64,000 bases of DNA from Rhodotorula mucilaginosa (Eukaryota; Basidiomycota; Microbotryomycetes; Sporidiobolales; Sporidiobolaceae). Shown here piece after piece: positions 11,826-23,637 of the stretch. Position 1 is the stretch's first letter. Each line of letters opens with the position of its first letter. The position numbers were made by a program, and so were the translations under genes. The notes below the pieces were generated by a model that was not told the origin of the DNA, did no database searches, and saw only the letters and a list, made by a program, of their open reading frames with translations. The stretch lies in the NCBI GenBank assembly GCA_034406715.1, contig CP137870.1, positions 124,001 to 188,000 of the forward strand, written 5' to 3'.

Positions 11826-13397
11826 ATGCCAGTCACGCTCGCTTCGCTGCCGGCCGAGCTCCATGCCAAGATTGCCGCCATGTGTGCTGTCCAAGATCGG
11901 CGCTTCAAGGATGCAAAGTCCGCTATCAATGCCAGACGGTTTCCCCTCACGGGGCCGAACCACCTGTCCACTTAATTTACACGACCATCGGCGCGCTCTC
12001 GGTGCTCTCGAGATACTGGAACAAGGTGACGGAGCCTTACCGCTTCTCGGTACGTCAGACTGTCTCTTTGCTTTAGCATCCGCTGTCAAGCTCCCCTTTC
12101 GGCTGATTTCGGTCGATCTGCACAGAGGCTCACGGCGTCGCACCTCACTTCGCGAAACTACCGCCTCGGCTTTGGTCGCAACTTCGGACGCTACATCACC
12201 GAGCTCGACTTGAGTGACCTCTGCACACAACAAGAAGAAGAAGAAGACGACGACGGGATGGACCCGACGATCGTCCTCGACGCGTTGCTGTCGCTCCCGA
12301 ATCTGCACACCGTCGTGACACCGGATTTCGATGCCGTAGCCGAGACGATCACCGTCAGCGCCAAACGCCACGCCAAGCTCAATACGCTGCAAGCTGGAGC
12401 GCAAGTGCACTTTGTCATGGATGCCTTGTACGAGCTGTTTGCGGCGGTTCCCTCGCTGGTCGTCAACACCGGCACCCTGAACCACAACTTCTTGGAACGC
12501 CTCGCACTCAACTCGCCGCAGACTCGACAGCTCGTGCTCCACGACCGTGAGAACCTAGACTCGATGCCTGTCTTCGATCGCGCCCTCGACGCCCTCCGCC
12601 TGTGTCCGCAGCTGACGGATCTCAAACTCGTGATCAGCGAGGAGCTCGGCGACGACCACGAACCCTTGCACCAATTTGTGCTACCCTCCGGATGTCGCCT
12701 GCGGCACTTTTCCGCGTCCACTTGGGGCGGAGAGGTCGCCCCCCTCTTTGCGCTCGTCGCCAAGCTGTCGCCGGTTCTGCATTCGCTGGAACTCGACCTC
12801 GGGGGACTGTCTCGCAACAGCGTCAACAACCTTGCCGGATTCCCCCCAGACTCTTATTTCCCGCACCTCGAGACCCTCGTCGTCACAACGACTCGTGCCG
12901 CCGACCTGGGTCACTTTGCCCCGTCGATCTTGCCGGTCGCGTTTCCGGCTCTGCGACACCTCGAGCTACGGACGCGGTTCCCCGAGAGGCCACTACCAGA
13001 GACGACCCTGGCCGACTTGACCGCCGCATTCGCTTCGCGACCGCTTCCGCTTCCGCCGCCCGTGGTCATCTCGGCTGACGTCGTCTCGGATGATGTCTCC
13101 AACTTCCGCCTCGGCGACTCGCAACTCCCAGCGATGAACCGACCCGGTTGCAGTCGTCGCTCGCTGATCCCGTCAGTCGGTTTCAACAACCTGACGAACC
13201 AGCGTCATTGGGCCATGCTTTCCCGCGCTCGACTTGTCAGTGTCATCGCGGACAGCGGGCCGGCGCTCGTGCCGCTCCTCGACCGCATGCGCGGAATGGT
13301 CCACGAGGCGCTCGAACTGGGGGATTGGGTCCAGCTGACGCGGATCGCGCAAGCCTTGCAGCCGTGCGAGCTGCTCCGGATCGAGCGGGATGCGTAG
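11826..13397 (+). pseudogene. F-box-like/LRR family gene A, frameshifted in exon 1
   Basis: Exon 1 is 11826..12049 and exon 2 is 12126..13397 (AGG start, GTACGT...CACAG intron). Exon 1 starts with the family F-box-like segment LASLPAELHAKIAAMCAVQD in one frame and continues with TTIGALSVLSRYWNKVTEPY in another. It is 224 nt against 222 in gene B, so the frame is lost between about 11940 and 11985. No intron can explain this, because the gap is too short. Exon 2 is open for 423 codons with LRR-like repeats (LLSLPNLHTVVTPD, LRLCPQLTDLKLVI, KLSPVLHSLELDL) and the family C-terminus VQLTRIAQALQPCELLRIER. It is either a recent pseudogene or a base error in the assembly. The intact LRR exon argues that any loss is young. 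The closest relative is gene B. Confidence 0.75.
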
Positions 13398-14150
13398 TCG
13401 GGCGACGACTCAACTCTTGCGCAATTAATGACGGCCTTGTTGCCCCGGTCACTGATCATGCGGTCTTACTGTGGTGCGAGGTATAACGTAGCAGACTCGT
13501 CCACGTACATAGCCCTACTGAAGCTCGTGAACTCTGATTAATTGCTCGCTTTTTATCCCGCCTTGACTCGAGCGACATCTGACCAGCTCAAAACTGCTTA
13601 ACACATGTACATGTACATAGTCGGCGTAATTGGAAGATTGATAATCTCGAGCGCGTGAAATTTGATGTCCGAGAGCGCACTTCTGCTCCTCGTGTTTCGC
13701 CTGTACTTCAACTCCAAAGCAGACCGCTACGGATACCGGCGGCTTTGCGAGTGCGATCTGCCAGGGCTTCAGCTCAACTCTACGCTGCTCGTGCTCCTCG
13801 CTCGCTTGCGACCATCTCGCTGCGACCGCAAGAAACGACTCGGTCTTCGCTCGCCTATCGACACACTCACGCGTACCGCGTCTGCATAGGTCGCCTTGAA
13901 GGAGAGGCAGCGCTCGACTCTGCCTGTTTACATCGACCAGCACTCGCGCAACCAGCTCTCGTCCTGACGCTTGTCAAAGCAAGAGGATCTTTTCGTCCAA
14001 GAGACTCGCTTCGAGCGAAAAGGAAACCGTCATCTGTACGTTGAAAGGCTGTCTGGCCATATTCGGAAGGAGGTCGCTTACCAGGTGCGCTTCACCGGGA
14101 GACAGCATCCTTTTGTCGAGCTCTCAGCAACCGGCCTCATCAGCTCCGAA
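13398..14150. other. Intergenic between F-box-like genes A and B
   Basis: No gene is supported. It should carry the gene B promoter. A short palindromic ACATGTACATGT element lies near 13605-13616. Confidence 0.4.
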
Positions 14151-15722
14151 ATGCCGACCACCCTCGCTTCGCTGCCGGCCGAGATCCATGCCCGGATCGC
14201 CAGCATGTGCGCTCTCCAAGACGAGCGCTTCAAGCACGCAAGATACGCCCTTCGGTCAGGGACCTTTTCTCCGCTCGCGGGTCCAATGCCTGCCGAACGC
14301 TGGACCACGGTCGGCGCGCTCTCGGTCGTCTCGAAATACTGGAACAAGGTCGTCGCACCGTACCGCTTCTCGGTACGTGAGACGGTCCTCGCGGCCCTCT
14401 TCTTTCTTTCCATGGGCTGATCTCCGACTTTTGGCTACGCCGAGGTTTTTCAGAGACTCAAGGCGGTGCACCTGGCGTCGCGCCAGTTCCGACTCGGGTT
14501 CGGTCACAAGTACGGACGCTACCTCAACACCCTCTACCTGCGCGACCTCTGCACCCAAAAGGCCTCGGACCCGACCTGCGTCCTCAACGCGCTGCCGTCC
14601 CTGCCGAACCTCGACACCATCGTGACCCCGAACATGGACGACGTGATCGACGCGGTGACGCGAGATATTCTTCAAGACGACGACGAAGGCGGATCATCAT
14701 CATCATCAGATGCAGAACGGACCCGGCCCGGAGTCTCGTTCGTGATCGACCGCTTTCTCGCGCTCTTTGCGTCGGTCCCCTCGCTCGTCGTGCACGTGCT
14801 CGCCGACGCAGACACGATCTTCAACCGTCTTGCCATACTCTCGCCGCAAACTCGCAAACTCGTGCTCTCGGACCACGAAGACGCAGATCCGACGGTCCTC
14901 GTCGACGAAGCGCTCGTTGCGCTCCGGTCGCTGCCGCTTCTCTCCGAATTGAAACTCGTGATGGCGGAACCCCTCTACGATCGTGACGCCGTGCACCGGT
15001 TCGTGGTCCCGCCTGGGTCCCACTTGCGACACTTCGCCTTGTCGACTTATTATGCAGAGCTCACGGAACCCATGTCTGAGCTGGTCGGCAAACTGTCGCC
15101 AGTGCTCCGGTCTCTGGACCTGAACTGCGAGTTTTTCTCTTGGGCCGACGCCGACGAGAGATTCCCGGATGGTTTCCTCGACGGTGCCCACTTTCCTCGA
15201 CTCGAATCGCTGCTCGTGACCACGGGAGATCCGGCCGAACTGGGTGACCTTGCCGCGTCACTTTCGCCGACCAAGTTCCCCGTCCTGCGACACTTCGAAC
15301 TGAGAGTTCGCTCCCCCGGGACTCTGCCAACAGACGTGTCCGCGTCCAAAGTCATCGGCGCGTTCGCGTCGAGGCCCCTGTCCCTGCCACCTCTCACTGT
15401 CGTGGCCGACTCCGTCTTGACCGATTCTCACCGCCTCGAAATTGCCGACTCGCCCCTCCCCGCCGTCGATCGACCCGACCATAACCGCCACTCGCTTGTC
15501 CCGTCCATTTTCTTGCGCGACCCGTTTTCGCGCGGGTACTCCGGGTTCCGTGCGCGAGATGAAGACGTGGCCATGTACAGCCGCCAAGCACTCGAGCCGC
15601 TCCTCGACCGCACGCGCGAGATGTTACAGGAGGCACTCCAGGCGAACGACCACGCGCAGCTGAGGCGGGTTGCACACGCTCTGCAGCCGTGTGCGCTCCT
15701 CCGGATTGAGAGGAATGCGTAG
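14151..15722 (+). CDS. F-box-like/LRR protein, family member B, 496 aa
   Basis: The model is join(14151..14372,14454..15722). Exon 1 (74 codons) holds an F-box-like helix pair, LASLPAEIHARIASMCALQD, then VGALSVVSKYWNKVVAPYRF, ending exactly at the donor GTACGT. Exon 2 (422 codons) holds degenerate leucine-rich repeats: ALPSLPNLDTIVTPN, LRSLPLLSELKLVMAEPL, LSPVLRSLDLNCEF, FPRLESLLVTTGDPAELGDL. It ends in the family signature LDRTREMLQEAL...LRRVAHALQPCALLRIER. F-box proteins normally recruit substrates to SCF ubiquitin ligases through Skp1, and LRRs usually form the substrate-binding surface; applying that role here is inference from architecture. An acidic, Ser-rich insert lies near residue 155. 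No signal peptide or membrane segment is seen. Confidence 0.75.
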
Positions 15723-16341
15723 TCTCGACGGGCGAGGCGCGCAAGGATGAAAACTTCTTGGTGGTCTTGTCTTGTTGGCCGAACAGGGGTGTTTCGCGCG
15801 TGAGTTGTCTTTCTCCAAGACCAAGAGAGTTTTTGCTTGCTGAAAGACATTGCGGAGGGAATCGCAAGGCTTTGCAGTCGATCCAATGCCCGCTTTTCTT
15901 TTCGATGCCTCTGCTGCCCTGCAGACAACTAAGCCTCACGCTGCTCACTTAAAGCTGCAATATGGGATGGGCATATACCTCGCCTAACTTCTCGTTCATC
16001 GCTTCACCGAAGCTGCCACCTGGCCGTGGGCTGCAACACCAATACTTTCGTCTGTTGCTTCCGAGACCGTGCCGCTTCTGGTCCCGACAAGCAATGCAAC
16101 CCCTCGCCCATGCCTTGCTCAGAGATCTGCTCTTTGGCCGGGAGCTGGTGGCTGTGCTTGAAGCTCCTGTCGGGGGCTTGTGGCTGTGCTCAAAGCTCCT
16201 GTCAAAGGCTCGGTCCCGACTTAAGCTTCCGGCTTGTCCGCGGAGCCTTGCTGCGCTTGGCGACCGCGCGTCCGCGACCAACAAGCTCTCCCTTTCTCTT
16301 TCTTCCATCCACGCCGACCGTCGCTCCCACTGCTTAGGGAT
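15723..16341. other. Intergenic, no gene seen
   Basis: This stretch lies between F-box-like gene B and the unknown seven-exon gene. Two near-identical pieces, GTGGCTGTGCTTGAAGCTCCTGTC near 16148 and GTGGCTGTGCTCAAAGCTCCTGTC near 16180, form a short direct repeat. Confidence 0.45.
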
Positions 16342-17849
16342 ATGTCGTCCGCACAGCACCCGCTTCCCAATGACAAGCGGCCTCACATGTACCGAATTTG
16401 GTACCAGATCCTGATCCACAAAGCTTGCCGCTTCGCCAAGGGGCTTATAGAACCACGCCAGAAGCACTCCAAGTGGAAGGATGGCAAACCATCTCCCATC
16501 AACCTCATGGACAGATGTCTGGATGTTTGGGCAGCCAACATGAAGGAGGCATTGTCTGAAGACATTACGAGGAGCTGGAAGCTGGACCAGTATGAAGCTG
16601 TGTACCAACAGCTGTGGGTACTTGGGAAAAAGACTTGGTTGAAGATGCACCACATCCCTTTGACTGAAAGGCCAAAGCGGAAAGAGATTGTTGAGTGTGT
16701 GGTGCGTGACCTGTAGCTGCACTGCTCCGGCGATGGGTGTTGAGCTGAGATAAAGCAAACACTCTTCTGTGGGCAGCTTTCATTCACTCCAAAACACCTG
16801 TTTGACATCCTGGTAAGGCTCCCTGTTACCTCAAGTGGAGCCTAGTCTTGTTGAAACTGTCACCTTGATTTTGAGCAGCAACTGCCCGACAATGAGTCGA
16901 GGTTGCCCAGGACAGAGATGCCAGCCCTTCCTGATCCTTTCCCAGACTATTGCAGAAACTTCAGTCTACCCCTGGCGTCCATTGGCAGATCCCTTGGCTA
17001 TGGGGAGCTAAAGCTGTGGATTTATGGTGGCACTTGTTCAGGGAAGATCGCAGGCCAGCTCAGAAGTTGGCGCTACAAGCTCGTTCATGAGCTTGAAGTG
17101 ACTAGCAGTCTTCCCAAAGACTCAAAACATGAGCGCCTTGCGCTGTTGTATTTCTTTGAGGTGCTGCTTCTTGACACTCTCAAGGATGCAATCCTGAAAG
17201 ATGGCCCCAAGGATGCCGCCACTTCACTTTGCGTACGTGCCATACCCGTCTTGCAATTCAGCTGAAGCCTCTCATGCAGAAGTGACTAGTACACAGAACA
17301 TGGACTTATGGGACTTCTGTGACTTCATTGTGAGTGACACTTCCGGCCGTCCCAGCTCAGTCACAGACTCACAGTCTCATGAGCTGACCTGTTACTTGTT
17401 TTTTTGCTCTCGTGCAGCAAAATGAGAAGACGTATCCTTGGAAGGCCAACTTTGATGTAAGCTGGAATGCCTTTGTTTGTCGCCCTTCCATTGTTTTACA
17501 TTGACAGATTGGCCTTGTGTAGAGACTTTTCACAGACAACGAGGTCACAAACAAAGGGAGAAAGAAGCACGCATCAGAAGAGCGTCCTTCTCAGGACAGT
17601 AAGAAGAGATACCATCCCCAAGCCCGTGTGAGTTGCTAGCTACCCTCTGCGCGAGCTGCAGAAGCCTGTGCTAACACATTCTATAATCAGAGCCCCCGTG
17701 ACCTGTCGCCGGTGGTAGCAGCACACTCCAAGCACCATGGAAGTCACAGTCCTGTGCAGCAGTCTCTTGGTGTACAACAACTGTTTGCCGGCCGGGTGGC
17801 ACAGAAGTACTACCAGATTTCTCCACAACGGAACATGTACCTGCTCTAG
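16342..17849 (+). CDS. Unknown seven-exon protein, 361 aa
   Basis: The model is join(16342..16701,16777..16812,16879..17232,17297..17329,17418..17456,17523..17627,17691..17849), 1086 nt. All six introns are phase 0, and all have consensus donors (GTGCGT, GTAAGG, GTACGT, GTGAGT, GTAAGC, GTGAGT), which makes a chance assembly unlikely. The protein starts MSSAQHPLPNDKRPHMYRIW. It has Trp/Tyr-rich helical segments (LDVWAANMKEALSEDITRSW, YEAVYQQLWVLGKKTW, ERLALLYFFEVLLLDTL) and a basic, Ser/Gln/His-rich tail. I recognise no domain, signal peptide or membrane segment. The locus is visibly less GC-rich than its neighbours and stands between two F-box-like clusters. Three exons are only 33-39 nt long. 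It may be a young or rapidly evolving gene; function unknown. Confidence 0.6.
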
Positions 17850-19151
17850 CTAGTGTTAGACTCACTGGCCTGAACCGGAAGTTTTTGCCACCGGTCTCGG
17901 TGTGGCATGTTTAGATTGTTTTAGCAGCAGCCAAATGTAGAGAAGCAATGAACACTCTCAGTAGGCCAGGTTAATTCCTAACAAGGGAAGGAAAGCTTGT
18001 GCCTAAAGCCAATTGTGCAGAGTGCGTGTTCAAGCTTTTCCTTTTCTTTCTTTCCTCAGCGAAAGATTCAAGTGACTTTTCCCAATGTGTTGCGCCCTTG
18101 TACGTCCTTATTTCGGCGTTGGGAAGACAGCACTAGGTCAAGGCAGGATGCAAAAGGCTTTCTCCGCCATGACGGAGAACGTCAGGTAACCATTCGCCAA
18201 AGCTCAATTCCGCATCACCTCTTCTTCGCTGTCTTTTTGGTCGCCATCCTTGTTGGCATCATGTTCTTAGCATCTTGTCCTTGTCGCCTCCACAAAGAAC
18301 ATACAAGAGAAAGTTGGCAGCAAAGAGATAGCCTTTTCACTGTTCTTGATCGTCAAGGACAAGTGCTTGCTGAGGCGACAAGGGGTACCGTGTCTTGAGA
18401 AACAAGGATAAATAAGAAGGGTTTGTGTTTCTCACAGGCTAGCAAGTGTGCCTGAATAGGATATGCAACCCCTCGGAACAAGCACTCATCGTCGGGGGAA
18501 CGGAAGTGGCGTGCATGTTTGTTTCAAACGAATAGAACGCATTTTGCGCCGTCACAACAAGATGCAGGACTTTGTAGATACCGGGACGCTGACAATTGGA
18601 ATGCAACCAGCGAGGCCTCCGCGAGAACAGCGTGCGGAAAGAGCACGGTCGCGTGGAAGCCCAAGCCTGTGAAGCTCCCCCTGCTTCGGGCCACGCAGGG
18701 CCTAGCTCGTCGTCAAGAAAAGCGACTCTAGAGCAAGTGGCGGACTCCTCCGAAGCCGTCTGAACTGACACAGCTCCGGGCGCAGATTGCGAAAAGACTC
18801 GTGAGAGCCAGGAGATTGCGGGAGACACGCGCCAGAACGCCAACCACTGCCGGTCAACTCGGAACCGGCCATGGGAGTATCAAGCAAAGCCTATGCTTCA
18901 AAGAGAGTCAGGGACGAGAAAGTGTGGTCGGAGAGAGACGAGATTCGCTTTCGCTGGCGATGAGAACTTGCCTTAGCCACACGCCTTGCTCGCCTCGCTG
19001 GCGCCGCTGGGAGCTGCTGAATGCGATCGAGTCCCGCTTAGACGCTACACGCGCTATCTTGCTCCCGCCCCGCTCGCGCGCGTCCGCAAACAGCTCGACC
19101 CCTTCCTCGAGTCCGGTCGTTCAACATCAGTAAACGACAAACCCGCCCGCC
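17850..19151. other. Long intergenic region, no gene seen
   Basis: About 1.3 kb without a supported gene. The part from 17850 to about 18400 keeps the lower GC of the preceding gene. The part from about 18960 resembles the sequence upstream of gene D (GCTCGCCTCGCTGGCGCCGC near 18987 against the similar stretch near 21685), so it marks the left end of the C/D duplication. No terminal repeats or transposase remnants were seen. Confidence 0.45.
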
Positions 19152-20697
19152 ATGCAGAAGGCCGACGATGCAGTGCAGCCACGCGCTCAGCTCAACACGC
19201 TGCCCGACGAACTCAAAGCCTACATCGCCCGCCTGTGCGCCGAGCAAGATGTCGCCGTCCGCAAAGCCCTCGCCGACTGCCATGAGCGGTTTCAAGAGTT
19301 TCACCCGCCGGCCTCGGACGTCGATGCGTACGTCTCACAGGTGAAATGTAGCGTCGGAGCGCTGTATGGGACGTCAAAGGGATGGCAAAAGGTCGCAGCG
19401 CCGTACCGCTTCCAAGTATGTCTTGAGTGTCTCTTTCGACTGAGAGCCAACTCCCCGCTTCGCTCGTGCTCACTGCGCACTGACTCTGCGCGGTGCACCT
19501 CGACAGCGCCTGACATACAGACAGCTACGCGATGAGCGCTTCCGACTCGACTATGCGCACCGGTTCGGCCACTTTTTTGTCGCGCTCGATCTCACGCCGG
19601 CGCCAGCGACGGGCGATTACATTCACCTCGCCGGGGTCAACTCGCTCCTGCCCAATCTCGTTCGCATCAAAGTCGGCAACTACGAGGAGACGCTCAAAGT
19701 TCCTCGAAACCGGGACCTCTACGGCCACTCGCACACCGCATACGCGATCGAGACTGCCAAGGCGGCCGTCGTGCGACTACTCAACATGGCAGTCGATGTC
19801 TCGGTGGTTGTCACGACGCTGGACCAGATCCCGCGGCATCTTTCTTCGGTTGCCTTGGATCAGCTCCGGCGCCTCTCCGTTGAAGTCACCACGGCTTCGT
19901 TCCGGAATTTGATCCCGCTCCTCCTGACGACACCCAACCTCGAGACCCTGGAGCTTTGCCTGAAAGGTCACGCAGATCAGACAGACGCAGTCCTTGACGC
20001 CTTACTCGACGAGTACGACGCGCAGTTCGATGGCACCACCGTGCTGCCTCGTTTGCGTTCACTCAAGCTCGAGTATCCAGATATCTCAGGTGCCATTCTC
20101 GCCCTCGCCGAGCTCTTCGCTCCCACCCTGAAGAACCTCGAACTCCGCTTCAAAGAGTATAGCCAGTTTTTTTCGGTCGCAAAGCCGAAGGAATCGACGG
20201 GCTTCGTGGAGGAGTTTTCGGCATTGACGGATCTGACACTGTCGGGCAGCATTGACGCCTTGCGCGGCCCGCTCGCGTCCATCTCGGACCATCTCTTCCC
20301 GGCACTGACACATCTGCGCTACTTGCCGGACTCGGTCGCGCCTTACGTCGCCCGCCGTCCGGGTGAGCCAAAGATCAAGAAACTCGTTCGCAAGAAACCG
20401 ATCGAGCGCATCTCGGTTTACAACCTCGTCGGCCCGGTTGACAAGAACGGACCGGAACTGAGCTTGCCAGCAAGGTCGCGTGTGACCCGACCGCCTCTCT
20501 ACCCAAGCCTGGTCGCGCACGTGGCAGAACCCGCAGCGAGCGATCTTCCGTCTCGCAAACGTGACCTGCGCAACACTCTCCAGTTCTTGCTCGAGTGGGA
20601 GGCCCGCGCCGATGCACAAGGAGATACGGCGTCGTTGCTCCGTATGGCGTCGGCCTTGACCCGTGTCGAGCTCGAGCGGATTGCGCACGAAGCCTGA
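19152..20697 (+). CDS. F-box-like/LRR protein, family member C, 478 aa
   Basis: The model is join(19152..19415,19525..20697). Exon 1 (88 codons) carries LNTLPDELKAYIARLCAEQD, then VGALYGTSKGWQKVAAPYRF and stops at a GTATGT donor, the same splice position as the other family members. Exon 2 opens LRDERFRLDYAHRFGHFFVA and carries LRR-like repeats: SLLPNLVRIKVGNY, LLTTPNLETLELCLKGHAD, VLPRLRSLKLEYPDISG, LFAPTLKNLELRF, FSALTDLTLSGSIDAL. The C-terminus is DTASLLRMASALTRVELERI. The acceptor (ACAG ending at 19524) was chosen to keep phase 0. Its closest relative is gene D, about 2.68 kb downstream, with identical exon 1 length. A substrate-receptor role is inferred from architecture only. Confidence 0.75.
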
Positions 20698-20970
20698 ACC
20701 TATCGAGGTGCGTTCCCGGATCTCTTTCCGTATGCATCCGAATTCTGACCGGTCAAAATGAGCTGATTGGGGAGGGTCTGTTTAGCCGCAGTGCAGGGGT
20801 GAACTTCTTAGACTCGCTTTTGACATCGCTTGCAGATTGCATTGGATTCATGTCTCGCTTCTCATTTCGGGACGCTGACTTTAAGATTCGGAGATGTGCG
20901 ACTCGACGGAACAAGAGGCAGTCCTGACAATCTTGCGAATTTAGAGGTCCATGAACCGCTCGTGGTGACT
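20698..20970. other. Duplicated 3' flank of gene C
   Basis: The sequence GGTGCGTTCCCGGATCTCTTT near 20707 recurs just after gene D near 23364. The following 200 bp is also recognisably similar in both places, so this flank belongs to the duplicated unit. Confidence 0.6.
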
Positions 20971-21130
20971 CGAAACGGTGGTTTTGAGGCACACGCCGAG
21001 CCAAGTTCGCTGAGCCTCGGGCGTCGCTTCGCTGCCCTCGCTCTCTCTTCCGGGCGTAGAAGAAAAGTGGAGCAGGTCTTGATTGTCAGCTGTTGATGAA
21101 GATGATCAGGGCTGCCACGAAGAGCTGTGT
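20971..21130 (-). pseudogene. Relic of duplicated small membrane-protein gene
   Basis: This stretch matches the last exon of the intact minus-strand gene at 23638-24051 at base level, for example CCTCGGGCGTCGCTTCG near 21017 and near 23676. On the minus strand a CACAG acceptor is followed by LFVAALIIFINS and then a stop, against LFCAGMVILCSN in the intact gene. The C-terminal part is out of frame, and no matching first exon was found within the next few hundred bases. It is read as a decayed copy left by the C/D tandem duplication. Confidence 0.6.
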
Positions 21131-21834
21131 CAGTCAGCTCGTCATGATTCTTCGTTGCGTTTCGTTGTTCCCGGAGCAAATGTGCGGATTCCATTCCACA
21201 ATTGGACGCTGCGGAGTGGTCTGTTTGACAGCTCAAAGGTCTACCGCAGCCAGAAACGATGACTCCGACGTCGCACTCAGGTGCGGACGAGCGAACACTG
21301 GGCTCGACTGGGCTGAAAGCGTTCGGAAAGCAAAGAGGCAGGCGCAAACCGAAGCCTCGCGCGCCGTCGGCCTCGACTGGGCCAGGTAGCAATTTGCACC
21401 TTGCTGCGCATAGAGCTTGCAGGGCGATGCGCCTACTTTAGCTTATGCCGCTGCGTGCGCAGGTCGAAAAGGATTAATTTTAGCTTGAAGCCGGGAGCTT
21501 GCGTCGGAGCTCGAGACGTCGACAGCACCTGCGCAGCTTGGAGATGCGTTGCATACCTTTCGGTGAAAGGATCGACTGAAGAGCAGAAACGCCCGTACGA
21601 AAGAGAGCTGTGGCGTATCTTCGACAGAACCAGGAGAGCGGGCCTCCAAGTTTCTCCTTATCGCCTCTTCAAGACCACCCAGCTCGCCCGCCTGCGTCGC
21701 TGGTGCCGTTGGGGGCTGCTAGCCGTGCTTAGAGCGCTCCACGCAGCACCTCTCAGCTTGCAGTGCCCGTGTGCGCGGTACGCTCACTCTTCGTCGTCGC
21801 TCAACATCAAACGGACGGCGTACAAACGACCGCG
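21131..21834. other. Intergenic upstream of gene D
   Basis: No gene is supported. The part from about 21670 to 21834 resembles the upstream region of gene C, including TCAACATCA near 21801 shared with 19125, and should hold the gene D promoter. Confidence 0.45.
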
Positions 21835-23356
21835 ATGGAGACGCCTGACGATGCGCTGCAGCCTTGCGCTCAGCTCAACACACTGCCGGACGAGCTCAAG
21901 GCGTATATCGCTCGCCTCTGCGCCGAGCAAGATGACGCCGCCCGCGAGGCCTTCGCCGACCTCAGCCGGCGATTCACGGCGAAGCACCCGTTGAGCAGCG
22001 ACATACAAGGGTTCAAGTCGAAGCTCAAGAGTAGCATCGGAGCACTGTACGGGACATCCAAGAGGTGGCAGCAGATTGCGGCGCAGTACCGATTTCAAGT
22101 TCGTCTGGTCTTCATCCGTATTTGATTCCCAACGCTGGACGCGCGCTGACTTTAGAATGCTTCCTTGACAGCATCTCAGCTTGAAGCAGCTATGCGATGA
22201 GCGCTTTCGCTTCGATTATGCGCATCGACTCGGCCGATTCTTTGTCTCCCTGGATCTCACGCCTGGTTCAACGACGGACGGTTACATTCACCTCGCCGCG
22301 GCCGCCTCCCTCCTGCCGAACATCGCTCGGGTCAAGGTGGCCGACTATGAACAGGTGCTTGCTCTGGCCGAGCACCACTACCGCCACTCGCACAGCACGT
22401 ACGCAATCGACAGTGCCAAGGCGGCCGTCGCGAGGCTACTCAACAGCGCAGTCGACGTCTCGATGGTGGTCGGGAAACTGGACCAGGTGTCGGAACGCTT
22501 GTCGTCAACAGCCTTGAGCCGGCTCGAGCGCCTGTCCGTCCAAGTCACCACGGACTCGTTCGCCGGGCTGATCCCCTTTCTCGTCTCGATGCCCAACCTT
22601 CAGTTCCTGGAGCTCCGCCTGACGGGCGACGCGAACGGGACCGAGGTAGCCCTCAATGCTTTGCTCGACAAGTACTTCGAGGAGTACGATGAAGCCCCCG
22701 TGCTCCCCAGTCTGCGGTCACTCAAGCTCGAGTATCCCGACATCTCGAATACCATTATCTGCCTCGCCGAGCTTTTCTCTTCGACCCTCAAGAATCTCGA
22801 ACTTCACATTCGAGCATACCAGCAGGATTTCCAAGTCGCGGAGCCGGAGGATGCGGCGAGCTTCATGGCGGTGTTCCCCGTTTTGACGGATCTGACGCTC
22901 ACGGGTGACATCGACGCGCTGGTCGCCCCGCGCGCGTCAGTTTCGGACGACCTCTTCCCGGCATTGCGTCATCTAAGCCACTTGCCGAGCGTTGTCAAGC
23001 GGTATGGCGACCGACGACCGGACGAGGCGAAGCCCCCGAGGCTCCGCCGCACGAAGACGATCGACAGCCTGTCCCTATACAATTTGGGCGGCCCTCTCCA
23101 GCAATGCGACCCCGTAGTCACCATGCCGACAAACGCAGTTCTCACCGCTCCGCCTCTGTATCCCAACTTGCTCATGTACGCCACTGCATCTCGCCCCGGC
23201 AAGCACTCGTTTCATGAACGCGACCTGGGCACGTCTCTCGAATTCCTGCGTGACTGGGAGGCGCGCGCCAAGGCCCAGGGAGACACGGCGACGTTGTTCC
23301 GCATGGCCTCGGCCTTGACCCGAGTCGAGCTCGAGCGGATCGCGCACAAAGCCTGA
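21835..23356 (+). CDS. F-box-like/LRR protein, family member D, 482 aa
   Basis: The model is join(21835..22098,22172..23356). Exon 1 (88 codons) has LNTLPDELKAYIARLCAEQD, identical to gene C over this segment, then IGALYGTSKRWQQIAAQYRF before a GTTCGT donor. Exon 2 begins HLSLKQLCDERFRFDYAHRL. LRR-like repeats include SLLPNIARVKVADY, FLVSMPNLQFLELRLTGDA, LPSLRSLKLEYPDISN, LFSSTLKNLELHI and FPVLTDLTLTGDIDAL. The C-terminus DTATLLFRMASALTRVELER-type signature is shared with C (here with TLFRMASALTRVELERI). C and D are the most similar pair in the window and clearly derive from one tandem duplication. The role as an SCF-type substrate receptor is an inference. Confidence 0.78.
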
Positions 23357-23637
23357 ACGATCGGGGTGCGTTCCCGGATCTCTTTGCCCATACCCCAAAG
23401 CCTGACCGCTCGCTGAGTACGGTTGACCGCCCTGCAGGTGTGACTGTCTCTAGACTGGCTTTTTCCAGTTTCTCCAGCTTGCATCGAATCGACGTTTCGC
23501 TCTTCCTTCACTTTTCCCGCACTTCTCTTCCGACGCAAGAATCGACGACACGAGAGGCGTCCCGACAATCATGCGGATACGGACAAACATCAAGCGCACT
23601 TCTCAAGTGAACTGCGGAATTGAAACTGGCACGCTGG

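Noticed and set aside
11930-11990. A tiny intron explaining the frame change in gene A
   Set aside because: No GT...AG pair at a realistic intron length (about 50 nt or more) exists there without deleting conserved residues.
15723-19151. A mobile element around the lower-GC unknown gene
   Set aside because: No terminal inverted repeats, target-site duplication, reverse transcriptase or transposase motifs were found. Only a short local direct repeat near 16148/16180 is present.
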